A stretch of DNA of 64,000 nt, from assembly GCA_002407675.1 (NCBI GenBank), contig DHNW01000030.1:21442-85441 (forward strand). Direction: 5' to 3'. The notes below the pieces were generated by a model. That model was given only the letters and a program-made list of their open reading frames with translations. It was not told where the DNA came from and searched no databases. The DNA is from Ruminococcaceae bacterium UBA5406 (GTDB lineage: Bacteria > Bacillota > Clostridia > Oscillospirales > Acutalibacteraceae). Position numbers and translations under genes: made by a program. Shown one piece after another: positions 24,637-32,284 of the stretch (its first letter is position 1; the number at the start of each line of letters is the position of its first letter).

Positions 24637-26523
24637 TTAACGAGTCTGATCCTTTTCTTCCCACTTTTTCAGGATGCGATACGCGGAGCTATTTGTATCG
24701 TAAATTGAATAGCTTCCTTCATACAAGTTGATCTTTCCTTTGTACCCGCCAACCAATATCTTCAGGCGGCTGTCTTTTACCGGTATTTGATCACGAAATG
24801 TAAGTTTAAACTCCACAAGCAGATTGTTTTCTTCCTCAGAAGAATAATTTATTTTGTTTTCCGAAAAATCCTGTTTCAGAGCTGAGAAAAGCTCTTCTTT
24901 TTCCGTTTCATCGGTTATCGCGGTGGTCTGACCGGTCTTTTCATCGGCGGGAAGCTGGAAAGTCATACTGGCGACATCCTCCGGATCTACATAAAAAATT
25001 GCATCGCGCCCACTTTTGTAATCTGTCAAATCTGCGATTTTCTTTATAATACTTTTCATTCTTGACGTGTGTTCCGGCTGCGCCTGAAAATCATAATACT
25101 TATATATCCGCTGAAAGGTTTTACCGTTTTTCAGGTGATAAGTGAAGGTGGTCTCACATCCGCAGTTACCTTTCAGCCGATAGGGATATCCCTCTTTCCG
25201 GTATAAATCTACAATGTCCTTATGAACACTGACGGCCTTTTGGATATCGGCTGGTTTTGTTAAAACCGGCGCAATCTGTGCAATGGACTGACCACTCTGG
25301 CTGTACACCTCCTGGCAGCCAAATCCACTGACTTCGCTGTTATACCCCGATTGAATCACGACGCTGGCAACATCATCTGCATTTGGCATACGAGTATCAT
25401 AACCAAAGAAACCTGTCGCCAAAATTCCGTAAAAGGCGAAGAAAAACGCTGCATATATTCCATACCATGCCATGCTTTTTTTCATATTCCGGAAACCGCG
25501 GGAATACAGCGCTTCCACCACCACATGGGCCAAAATGGAACCAATAAACACACCAAGATAAAACAGAATGCCTCCGTTCGGATCCATCAGCAAACCGAGG
25601 CCAAAACCGCCGACAGCCGTAATCAAAAAGCGGATAACCATTTTGGGAATCCGAAAAGCAAATGTGTCTTCCGCCGATTCACTCTTGCGCCTTTGGTACA
25701 GCCGCACAGAACCCACCAGCATAAGAACTGTAAGTAAAATCCACCATACAAGGTAGAACGTGGGATACAGTGACGATGTTGTCATATCACTCTCCATGAA
25801 TGGCAGAAAGGGCGCCGCAAACGGAGCCAGCAGCGTAACAATGGTAAGATTGTCACCCAAATCAATATGAACCCCCGGCAGGATAACCTGAATATAATTA
25901 AAAATACATAAAATAAAAAGCGGATATCCGATATTCACACCCACAATGGAAATCATCGTATCAAAAGTTGTTCCGCTGCATACAGCCATAAGCACGGAAA
26001 AAGTAAACGCCGATGTACCCATCAGCAGCACCCACAAAAATTTTGGTGCCAAGCCTGCAAACGTCCCCGCAATACCATACGCCTGTGCAATAATACCCAA
26101 AGCCACAAAGCAAATCAGCAGCGGAGCAAACAAAACCGTCAGCCCGGTGCACCAGCGCCCTAAGAGCAGCGGAGCCCGCCCAACCGGAAGGGAATGGAAC
26201 AGATCGACACTGCGCTTTTTCTGCATATATCCAAATAGAGTGACGCAAAGGATCAGCGCAAAAAGCAAAATAAGCGGTACAGTTGTCAGCGAAAGCAGCG
26301 TATTGAATAAATGCGTAAAATCATTGGCAAGAGTTTGTACCGACAAACTTTCGCCGGACGCAGAATTCTTCCAGTTCGATAAAGAAATCATACAGCTGAC
26401 CGGCAGTGACACAAACATGAGGGCTGTCAGGAGAAAGAGCATTCCTTTGTTCTTTTTCATCGTCCAGAAATACGTCTGTTTCCATTCCGATCCACGGCTA
26501 CGCAAGGATGTTGTCGATATCAT
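24637..26523 (-). CDS. ABC transporter permease with large extracytoplasmic domain
   Basis: A 628-residue membrane protein. Its N-terminal half has about six hydrophobic segments after a short cytoplasmic start (WTMKKNKGMLFLLTALMF), and a final helix lies near residue 390. The C-terminal 220 residues are hydrophilic. It resembles permeases of GntR-controlled ABC systems (YtrABC/YhcEFG-like). The start chosen is the ATG at 26523, with GGAGG upstream and a 26-base overlap with the ATPase gene. Substrate unknown. Confidence 0.85.
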   Translation of the reverse strand: MISTTSLRSRGSEWKQTYFWTMKKNKGMLFLLTALMFVSLPVSCMISLSNWKNSASGESLSVQTLANDFTHLFNTLLSLTTVPLILLFALILCVTLFGYMQKKRSVDLFHSLPVGRAPLLLGRWCTGLTVLFAPLLICFVALGIIAQAYGIAGTFAGLAPKFLWVLLMGTSAFTFSVLMAVCSGTTFDTMISIVGVNIGYPLFILCIFNYIQVILPGVHIDLGDNLTIVTLLAPFAAPFLPFMESDMTTSSLYPTFYLVWWILLTVLMLVGSVRLYQRRKSESAEDTFAFRIPKMVIRFLITAVGGFGLGLLMDPNGGILFYLGVFIGSILAHVVVEALYSRGFRNMKKSMAWYGIYAAFFFAFYGILATGFFGYDTRMPNADDVASVVIQSGYNSEVSGFGCQEVYSQSGQSIAQIAPVLTKPADIQKAVSVHKDIVDLYRKEGYPYRLKGNCGCETTFTYHLKNGKTFQRIYKYYDFQAQPEHTSRMKSIIKKIADLTDYKSGRDAIFYVDPEDVASMTFQLPADEKTGQTTAITDETEKEELFSALKQDFSENKINYSSEEENNLLVEFKLTFRDQIPVKDSRLKILVGGYKGKINLYEGSYSIYDTNSSAYRILKKWEEKDQTR

Positions 26524-27400
26524 AACCAACTGCCTCCATTTCACAGATAAAGATTTCTTCCAGCGTAAGCGGAAGGACCTCCGAAAATACCGGATGGAAC
26601 GAATTGACTTTTTGCAGGACTTCTTCGCGTCCTGCGCGCGCAACCAGGCTGACCAGCGACCCGTGTGTTTCCCATTTAACGATATTTAGCGGCGCGAACG
26701 CTTCCTCGCCCGGTATATTCGGTTTAAATGCAGCCTGAACCTTGCAGATACCAAGTTTCAGTTCATCAATATCTTTTTCAAACAGGACCCCTCCCTTATG
26801 GAACAGGCCGATATGGTCACAAAAATCCTCCAGTTCGCGCAGATTATGAGACGCAATAATTACCGTCATTTTTCGGCTGGAAACCTCGTCGGAAATCAGC
26901 CTCTTCAGCAACTGACGCATTACAGGGTCAAGGCCGTCGAAAATTTCGTCCATCAAAAGATAATCCGGCCGGGCAGAAAGTGCGCAGATCAGCGCCGCCT
27001 GCCGCTGCATCCCTTTCGACATGGTGGAAATTTTCTTCTTAGCACCGATCGGAAAAATCCGGTTCAGTTTCTGAAACATGCTCCAATCCCACCGGGGATA
27101 AATTCTGGACAAAAATGTCCCCATCTCCAAGGGAGTTGACTGCGGTATAAAATATGGATAATCGGGAATAAAGCAAATCCGCCCTTTAATCCGAGAATTT
27201 TCAAATGTCGGTTCACCGTCTACTAAAAGTTCGCCTCCATCCGGCCGGTAAACCCCTGCTAATGTGCGTAAAAATGTGGATTTTCCGGCACCGTTGGAAC
27301 CGACGAGACCAAAAATTGATCCGCCGTCAATGGAAAACGACATGTGATCCAATGCCGCTTTGCACCCAAAGGTCTTTACAAGTTCTTTCGCTTTGATCAT
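26498..27400 (-). CDS. ABC transporter ATP-binding protein
   Basis: A 300-residue ATPase. Walker A GSNGAGKST near residue 36, the signature is the variant MSKGMQRQ, and Walker B is LLMDEIFDGLD. The C-terminal 80 residues form an accessory domain. The gene lies between a GntR regulator gene (4-base ATGA overlap) and its permease gene, forming a three-gene operon typical of YtrA-regulated exporters that respond to cell-wall antibiotics in other Firmicutes. That functional link is inference. Confidence 0.93.
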   Translation of the reverse strand: MIKAKELVKTFGCKAALDHMSFSIDGGSIFGLVGSNGAGKSTFLRTLAGVYRPDGGELLVDGEPTFENSRIKGRICFIPDYPYFIPQSTPLEMGTFLSRIYPRWDWSMFQKLNRIFPIGAKKKISTMSKGMQRQAALICALSARPDYLLMDEIFDGLDPVMRQLLKRLISDEVSSRKMTVIIASHNLRELEDFCDHIGLFHKGGVLFEKDIDELKLGICKVQAAFKPNIPGEEAFAPLNIVKWETHGSLVSLVARAGREEVLQKVNSFHPVFSEVLPLTLEEIFICEMEAVGYDIDNILA

Positions 27401-27774
27401 TCTGGTTCTCCCCTTTCCTGAAATACGGCTGTTACCTGTTCTAGGATCTCTTCACGGGTGATCCCGCAGCCGACTGCGCTCCGGACAGCCTCCCGGAGTC
27501 TTTCTTCAATCAATTTCTTCTGCCGTTCCAGTGCCGTGACATCGTTTGAAATAAACGACCCCTTCCCGGGCAGGGAACCAATAATCCCATCCCGTTCCAG
27601 CATAGCGTAGGCTTTTTGCACCGTGTTCGGATTGACCCCCAGCTGCTGGGCAAGCAAACGCACACTGGGCAGCGGCTCTCCCTTTTTTAGCACCCCGGTG
27701 GCGGCCATCTGAGTAATAGATTGGTACAACTGCTCATAGATGGGCTGTCTGTTCGTATAATCCAGCGAAAACAA
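27397..27774 (-). CDS. GntR-family regulator, YtrA type
   Basis: A 125-residue transcription factor with an N-terminal winged helix (NRQPIYEQLYQSI, GEPLPSVRLLAQQLGVNPNTVQKAY, LPGKGSFIS) and only a short helical tail, as in the YtrA subgroup. TTG at 27774 (LFSLDYTNRQP) is preferred: it has GAGGTGAGAGG upstream and matches the usual YtrA start. First gene of the ABC operon, which it probably represses; an operator-like dyad lies about 30 bases upstream. Confidence 0.9.
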   Translation of the reverse strand: MFSLDYTNRQPIYEQLYQSITQMAATGVLKKGEPLPSVRLLAQQLGVNPNTVQKAYAMLERDGIIGSLPGKGSFISNDVTALERQKKLIEERLREAVRSAVGCGITREEILEQVTAVFQERGEPE

Positions 27775-27803
27775 TTCCCTCTCACCTCGCAAGTCTGTAT
27801 TTA

Positions 27804-27826
27804 CTGTATTATTTTAATTAGTACAG
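27804..27826. promoter_or_regulatory. YtrA-type operator, CTGTA-N13-TACAG
   Basis: Five-base inverted arms at 27804-27808 and 27822-27826 with exactly 13 bases between. This spacing is that described for YtrA-subfamily operators (TGTA-N13-TACA). It covers the expected transcription start of the GntR promoter, the right place for autorepression. Confidence 0.6.
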
Positions 27827-27830
27827 ATAA

Positions 27831-27858
27831 AGTATATCATCTTTACGCACTTTGTCAA
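27831..27858 (-). promoter_or_regulatory. Promoter of the GntR-ABC operon
   Basis: Minus-strand TTGACA (27853-27858) and TATACT (27831-27836) with a 16-base spacer. The start point would lie inside the CTGTA-N13-TACAG dyad. Confidence 0.75.
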
Positions 27859-27877
27859 TCCTTGCAGGGGCGTTTGT

Positions 27878-28930
27878 TTACTTTTCCAGCTTTTTTTGTG
27901 TGCTTCGCTTGAAATATCTGTTCCCAAAATAAGCAAAAATACCTCCGAACAAGATATTAAAATAATAAGTTATGATGCGCCACAGCAAAACAGCCGGCCA
28001 GATAGAAGACTTAAAGTAAGGCCCAAAGAACAAGTAAAAGCAGCTTTCTGCTCCGCCGGTAGAGCCCGGGAGCGGAACAAAAGCCGAGACCATTGCCACA
28101 AAAACCTGGGCGGCTATCATGGTGGTAACATGCGCGCCGCGCAGATTAAAGCTGCGGTAAATAAAATATGGAATCAGGCTGTTCAGTGTAATCTGCGCCA
28201 AAGTAAGCCCTGCGGCAGACAGATAGAGTTGCACGGAATTTCCCATTATCTTGGTCGCATCATGAAACAGCTGAAGCTCATTGTGAATTTTTTGGTAACG
28301 CTCCTCCGGGTGGCGGCACAGCTTCACCTTATGCAGAAGGTGAATTACCGCCCGAAGAATTCGATCCGTCAGTCTTTCGCTGATCATAAATAAAAAAACA
28401 GTCGCGATAAAAATGCTGTTGGCAAACAAGCCCAGCACGGTAATAAAAGAAAAATTACTGACATTTGTCTGAAAATAATGCAGTTTGGCAATGACCATAA
28501 TAAGAGCATAAAATACCATGACGATTTGATATACAATCGTTTTAACCACTGCAACAGAACATGCCACGCCGGTCTCCATTCCCATGCTGTGCATTGTATA
28601 AATCTGCATCGGCTGTCCTCCCGTGGCAGACGGAGTTATGGCACTGTATAAAAGGCCCGTCATCCCTACTGTAAATGACTGCTGAAAATTCCAGTTTTTG
28701 TGAAGGTGCCGGCAGATAATATGCAAAGTAGCGGCTTCCAGCAACCAACAAGCGCCGGCAGCCGCCAAAGCCAAAATGAACCATCCCAATTGCAGCGTGG
28801 AGAGGATTTTTCCGATCGTCTCTACCCCATTGTTTGAAAATAAAAAGTAAAGCAGAAATCCTGCTGAAAAAGCTAGAGTTAAAAAAACAAACAATTTTTT
28901 TCCAAAACTGCTTTTTGCTTTGCTTGACAT
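27878..28930 (-). CDS. Flippase-like membrane protein (UPF0104 / MprF N-domain family)
   Basis: A 350-residue protein with about eight membrane helices, resembling the lysylphosphatidylglycerol synthase membrane-region family. Family landmarks: AITPSATGGQPMQIYTMHSMG near residue 95 and FVPLPGSTGGAESCFYLFF near residue 285. It lacks the soluble synthase domain of MprF, so it is not itself an aminoacyl-lipid synthase. The substrate is unknown. It is divergent from the amidase-domain gene, and the two share the region 28931-29046. Confidence 0.85.
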   Translation of the reverse strand: MSSKAKSSFGKKLFVFLTLAFSAGFLLYFLFSNNGVETIGKILSTLQLGWFILALAAAGACWLLEAATLHIICRHLHKNWNFQQSFTVGMTGLLYSAITPSATGGQPMQIYTMHSMGMETGVACSVAVVKTIVYQIVMVFYALIMVIAKLHYFQTNVSNFSFITVLGLFANSIFIATVFLFMISERLTDRILRAVIHLLHKVKLCRHPEERYQKIHNELQLFHDATKIMGNSVQLYLSAAGLTLAQITLNSLIPYFIYRSFNLRGAHVTTMIAAQVFVAMVSAFVPLPGSTGGAESCFYLFFGPYFKSSIWPAVLLWRIITYYFNILFGGIFAYFGNRYFKRSTQKKLEK

Positions 28931-29046
28931 ACCACATCTCCAAAAACAAAATAGGCAACAGAATACCTATATATTTTATAGCAATTAATAAAAATATACA
29001 AGTCTGGATTTTTGAACGATTAGACATCGCACGGGAGGGATTTTCA

Positions 29047-29538
29047 ACGCTTACTCAAATTCCTTATCAGGCAGAAAACACGGTAAATTATGCCCAAACC
29101 TGGGCTTTGAAGCGAAACCCACGATTTCTGAATTTTGATGGAATGGGCGGTGACTGCACCAGCTTTGCTTCACAGTGTGTTTTTGCAGGCTGCGGTATTA
29201 TGAATTTTGCACCGGTATACGGCTGGTACTATAAAAGTCCGGAAGACCGTACCGCTTCCTGGAGCGGAGTGGAATACCTGTATCGTTTTTTGATCTCCAA
29301 CCATTCTTCCGGTCCGTTTGCCAAAGAAACGGGGCCTAACGGAATTCAGCCTGGCGATCTGGTACAGTTAGGAGACAAAGACGGTCATTTTTACCATACG
29401 CTTGTCGTTATTTCTTTATTTGCCGGCGAACTTCAGGTAGCAGCACATACTTTCGATACGAAAAAACGTTCTCTAAACAGCTACTCATTCAGCTGCCTGC
29501 GCTGTCTTCACATTTCCGGCGCAAGGCAGTGGAAATAA
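29047..29538 (+). CDS. Amidase-domain protein (cysteine peptidase-like)
   Basis: About 163 residues resembling the putative amidase domain (Amidase_6). The catalytic cysteine is in GGDCTSFASQ, a histidine in GHFYHTLVV, and TASWSGVEY and GDLVQLGD are family landmarks. No signal peptide. The frame has no ATG, GTG or TTG between the divergent gene and the conserved domain. A strong GGGAGGG is followed at ideal spacing by ACG (29047), which I take as the start provisionally. An in-frame TTG at 28924 lies inside the divergent gene and has no ribosome-binding site. May be a non-canonical start, a lost start or a sequencing error. Confidence 0.65.
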   Translation, partial: TLTQIPYQAENTVNYAQTWALKRNPRFLNFDGMGGDCTSFASQCVFAGCGIMNFAPVYGWYYKSPEDRTASWSGVEYLYRFLISNHSSGPFAKETGPNGIQPGDLVQLGDKDGHFYHTLVVISLFAGELQVAAHTFDTKKRSLNSYSFSCLRCLHISGARQWK

Positions 29539-29607
29539 ATTACAGCCTTTTCGGGGCAAGTCGACAGAAAACCGCAAAAATGGAACGGCACGGAATAAAT
29601 CCTTTCG

Positions 29608-29633
29608 GCATATTATGGGGATGAATTTACAAT
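29608..29633 (+). promoter_or_regulatory. Possible sigma-E-like promoter for cotJ
   Basis: GCATATT (29608-29614) matches the -35 box of sporulation sigma-E exactly. TTTACAAT (29626-29633) matches six of eight bases of its -10 box. The 11-base spacer is shorter than the usual 13-15, so this is weak. The position, 37 bases before cotJA, is sensible. Confidence 0.35.
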
Positions 29634-29669
29634 TCAAAATATTCTGCACGAACGAAAGGAGAAAAAGTG

Positions 29670-29891
29670 ATGAAGGTTTCCACTTCTATGGAAAATTCAA
29701 TGCTTTCGGAATATACCGAAAAAGGCTGCATGAAAAATCCTGAGCCTTTTCCGAAAAATACACCGGTTGCAATGGTCTATATCCCGTTTCAGCAGTCTGG
29801 GGAGCTCTATCCGCCTGAAATTGGCCTGGAGCGCGGTACACTCTTTCCCGACCTTGACAAGCCTTTTTTAGGGGGAGGCGCTTCAAAATGA
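29670..29891 (+). CDS. cotJA: Spore coat associated protein CotJA
   Basis: A 73-residue spore coat protein. The diagnostic segment runs from VAMVYIPFQQSGELYPPE through GLERGTLFPDLDKPF near the C-terminus. The ATG at 29670 has AAAGGAG upstream; the GTG just before it is less likely. The gene overlaps cotJB by 4 bases. In B. subtilis and Clostridium the cotJ genes are made in the mother cell and their products join the inner coat. Confidence 0.92.
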   Translation: MKVSTSMENSMLSEYTEKGCMKNPEPFPKNTPVAMVYIPFQQSGELYPPEIGLERGTLFPDLDKPFLGGGASK

Positions 29892-30145
29892 CCGATCAGG
29901 AAAAGCTGATGCAGCAGATTACGGCCAATCGGTTTGCCATGCTTGAGCTGCATTTGTTTCTGGATTCACATCCCGGCGATTGTGAAACAGGCAAAAAGCT
30001 GGAAGAATACCGTCAGAGCACTCAACAGCTAATTGAAAAATATGAGGCGGCCTATGGCCCATTAAATGAAACCCCGCAGACAGCCAGCCGCTGGGCGTGG
30101 ATTTCCAATCCATGGCCCTGGGAATTATCAAAGGAGGACAAATGA
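29888..30145 (+). CDS. cotJB: Spore coat protein CotJB
   Basis: An 85-residue CotJB protein: MTDQEKLMQQITANRFAMLE, then HLFLDSHPGDCETGKKLEEY, ending in WPWELSKEDK. Two predicted helices and a tryptophan-rich tail. Overlaps cotJA by ATGA, and its stop lies one base before the cotJC remnant. It may need the catalase-like CotJC for coat assembly, but CotJC is truncated here. Confidence 0.92.
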   Translation: MTDQEKLMQQITANRFAMLELHLFLDSHPGDCETGKKLEEYRQSTQQLIEKYEAAYGPLNETPQTASRWAWISNPWPWELSKEDK

Positions 30146-30146
30146 T

Positions 30147-30260
30147 ATGTGGACTTATGTGAAAAGACTCCAGCATCCCGTAAAAATTAAAAATACCAAC
30201 CCAAAGCTTGCAAACATTATTATCACACAATATGGTGGACCTAATTCCGATTTGTTATGA
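30147..30260 (+). pseudogene. cotJC: Truncated cotJC (first 37 codons)
   Basis: AAAGGAGGAC and an ATG open a frame MWTYVKRLQHPVKIKN...IITQYGGPN that matches the N-terminus of CotJC, the manganese-catalase-like coat protein of about 190-200 residues. It stops after 37 residues (SDLL then TGA), precisely where the family continues with the catalase body. No further homologous sequence follows in any frame before the terminator at 30320. The four-helix metal-binding domain is therefore missing and the gene is taken as a broken remnant. Confidence 0.8.
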
Positions 30261-30319
30261 TTGAATTTATTTCATAAAGATACGGAGTGATTTCAAAATG
30301 ATTCTTCCAAAAAGTGTTA

Positions 30320-30369
30320 AAAAATATACCTTGATCGGGCTTTTAAAAGCCGTTTCAAGGCATATTTTT
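30320..30369 (+). terminator. Terminator after the cotJ genes
   Basis: A 15-base arm at 30320-30334 pairs with 30355-30369 with one mismatch, ending in TATTTTT. The inner part is a perfect GGCTTTTAAAAGCC palindrome. The core matches the hairpin at 7796-7842. Confidence 0.85.
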
Positions 30370-30406
30370 CAGCTCTTTGTTTAGATCGCATTTGAAAGAT
30401 CCGAGT

Positions 30407-31684
30407 CTATTTTTTCAGGAGCTTTTCAGCCGCCGCCAGCTGAACACAGACACAAAAGAGAGACATCGCCTGATTCAGCTCATTCACTGGCGGATAGGTC
30501 GGCGCAATACGGATGTTACTGTCCTGCGGATCCACTCCATAAGGATAGGTAGCACCCGCGCCCGTCAGCTTCACACCGGCTTTTCCGCATAAGGAAACGA
30601 CCCGTTTTGCGCAGCCAGGCATCACATCGACACTGATAAAATATCCGCCCTTCGGCTTCGTCCATTTGCCAACATTTTTTCCGGAAAGTTCAGAGTCAAG
30701 TTTGGACAGAACAGCCCGGAACTTTGGAGCTATAATTTCGCGGTGTTTTGCCATCTGCGCCTTGACTCCTTTTAAATCTTTCAAAAAGGAAATATGGCGC
30801 AGTTGGTTCAACTTATCCGGACCGATCGTCTGATAAAAATAATGCTTCCGAATATCCGAAAGATTTCCGTCAGCAGCGGCCATGGCAGACACGCCGGCTC
30901 CCGGAAACGTTATTTTACTGGTGGACGCAAAGTAAAAAACCATTTCCTGGCTGCCCGCTTTTTCGCATTCATTCCATAGGCTAAGCAACTGATCCGGCGT
31001 ATCTGTCAGGTCATGGACACAATAGGCATTGTCCCAAAAGATTCGGAAATCTTTTGCGGCCGGTTTCAGCCTGGCAAAACGCCGGACTGTTTCATCCGAA
31101 AATGTGATTCCCATTGGATTCTGGTATTTGGGGACACACCAGATTCCCTTGACCGAAGGATCCTGCACATATTTTTCAACAATATCCATATCCGGTCCAT
31201 TGGAGGTCATGGGAACTGTGATCAAATCAAAGCCAAAATACTGCGTTACAGCAAAATGCCTGTCGTAGCCAGGCGATGGGCACAGGAACTTGAGGTGCTC
31301 CTGCCGGCCCCATGGCTCGCACCCGGCAAAGCCGTGCGTCATGCCGCATGAAACAGTGTCAAACATCATATTCAGGCTGGAGTTTCCGCCAACAATAACA
31401 TGGCCGGCATCCACATCCATCATCTGCGCAAACAGGCGTCGCATTTCCGGCAGGCCATCCGGCAAACCATAGTTTCGGCAATCATCTCCCGTGGAAGCAA
31501 GAAAGCTGGAGGAAGAATTCAATTCATTCAGCATCTGCCCAGAAAGGGCCAGCTGTTCTACTCCGGGCTTTCCACGGGCCATATTCAGTTTCAAGTGTTT
31601 ACCCTCAAACACGCGGTAAGCGTCCTCAAGTTCTCTTTTCTTTTCTTCAAGCTGCGGCTTCGGCATCAGTGTAAAATCTAACAA
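30407..31684 (-). CDS. PLP-dependent aminotransferase (class I/II, MocR-like group)
   Basis: A 425-residue pyridoxal-phosphate enzyme. The N-terminal NMARGKPGVEQ and the catalytic lysine in STSKITFPGAG mark the aminotransferase fold of the aspartate aminotransferase-like family seen in Clostridia and Actinobacteria (PF12897). PKYQNPMGITFS and DNAYCVHDL are the usual substrate and cofactor contacts. No DNA-binding domain is fused. TTG at 31684 has GAAGGAG eight bases upstream and is preferred. Substrate not assignable from sequence. Confidence 0.88.
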   Translation of the reverse strand: MLDFTLMPKPQLEEKKRELEDAYRVFEGKHLKLNMARGKPGVEQLALSGQMLNELNSSSSFLASTGDDCRNYGLPDGLPEMRRLFAQMMDVDAGHVIVGGNSSLNMMFDTVSCGMTHGFAGCEPWGRQEHLKFLCPSPGYDRHFAVTQYFGFDLITVPMTSNGPDMDIVEKYVQDPSVKGIWCVPKYQNPMGITFSDETVRRFARLKPAAKDFRIFWDNAYCVHDLTDTPDQLLSLWNECEKAGSQEMVFYFASTSKITFPGAGVSAMAAADGNLSDIRKHYFYQTIGPDKLNQLRHISFLKDLKGVKAQMAKHREIIAPKFRAVLSKLDSELSGKNVGKWTKPKGGYFISVDVMPGCAKRVVSLCGKAGVKLTGAGATYPYGVDPQDSNIRIAPTYPPVNELNQAMSLFCVCVQLAAAEKLLKK

Positions 31685-31851
31685 ATGAGCATCTCCTTCG
31701 ATCAAATTGCAAAAAATGCACAAGCACACGTCTATATTAATATATTAAAGCAAAAAATGCAAGCTAAATTTCATATTCCTGCAATTTTTCCTGCAATCTG
31801 AGCAGAAGATCTTCTCATATTCTAAGAAAATCGGACAAAAGGAAAAAAGTC

Positions 31852-32244
31852 TTACTGATTTACATATTGCGCCAGTTCGCTGTCCACTTTCTGGATATGG
31901 TTCAGGAGCCAGTTCATTAAAAAATAATTGGTTTTTGAAATGGTTGCCAAGCTTGCTCCGTTTTCGGTCAAATCCTTTTTCAGCTCCGAATTTTTTGATT
32001 TGAAATACTCGTGCATGGCCTTATGCTGTTTTGTTTTTGGGTATCCGCAGCTGTGCTGAAGTCTTTCTTCATCTCCAAAATGTTTGATGGTATAACTTTC
32101 CAAAAATTCAACGGTATTGACAATTTCATCTCTGCCCTTCCCCTTATTGCATGCGGCAAAGAGCTGATCAATTCTGTCACAGAGCTCGTGATGTTCGCGG
32201 TCAATCATTGGCACACCGATTTTCAGATTATCATTCCACATCAT
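31852..32244 (-). CDS. Bacteriohemerythrin
   Basis: A 130-residue four-helix bundle with a non-haem diiron site that binds oxygen. The iron ligands are in DREHHELCD, SYTIKHFGDEERL, KQHKAMHEYF and LLNHIQKVD, giving the usual five histidines and two acidic residues. Single domain, with no methyl-accepting or signalling part. Starts with ATGATG; it is a stand-alone gene. Likely role is oxygen scavenging or sensing. Confidence 0.95.
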   Translation of the reverse strand: MMWNDNLKIGVPMIDREHHELCDRIDQLFAACNKGKGRDEIVNTVEFLESYTIKHFGDEERLQHSCGYPKTKQHKAMHEYFKSKNSELKKDLTENGASLATISKTNYFLMNWLLNHIQKVDSELAQYVNQ

Positions 32245-32284
32245 AATGAAAGCACCCTTTCCTTATATTCTTTCTAAATTCTTT

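Noticed and set aside
28834..29046. Longer N-terminus for the amidase-domain gene
   Set aside because: The extension is translated from DNA antisense to the flippase-like gene and has no ribosome-binding site; residues are low-complexity.
30298..30384. 28-codon frame (MILPKSVKKY...) with GGAG upstream, downstream of cotJ
   Set aside because: It runs straight through the terminator hairpin at 30320-30369, and its composition is explained by that hairpin. Likely chance.
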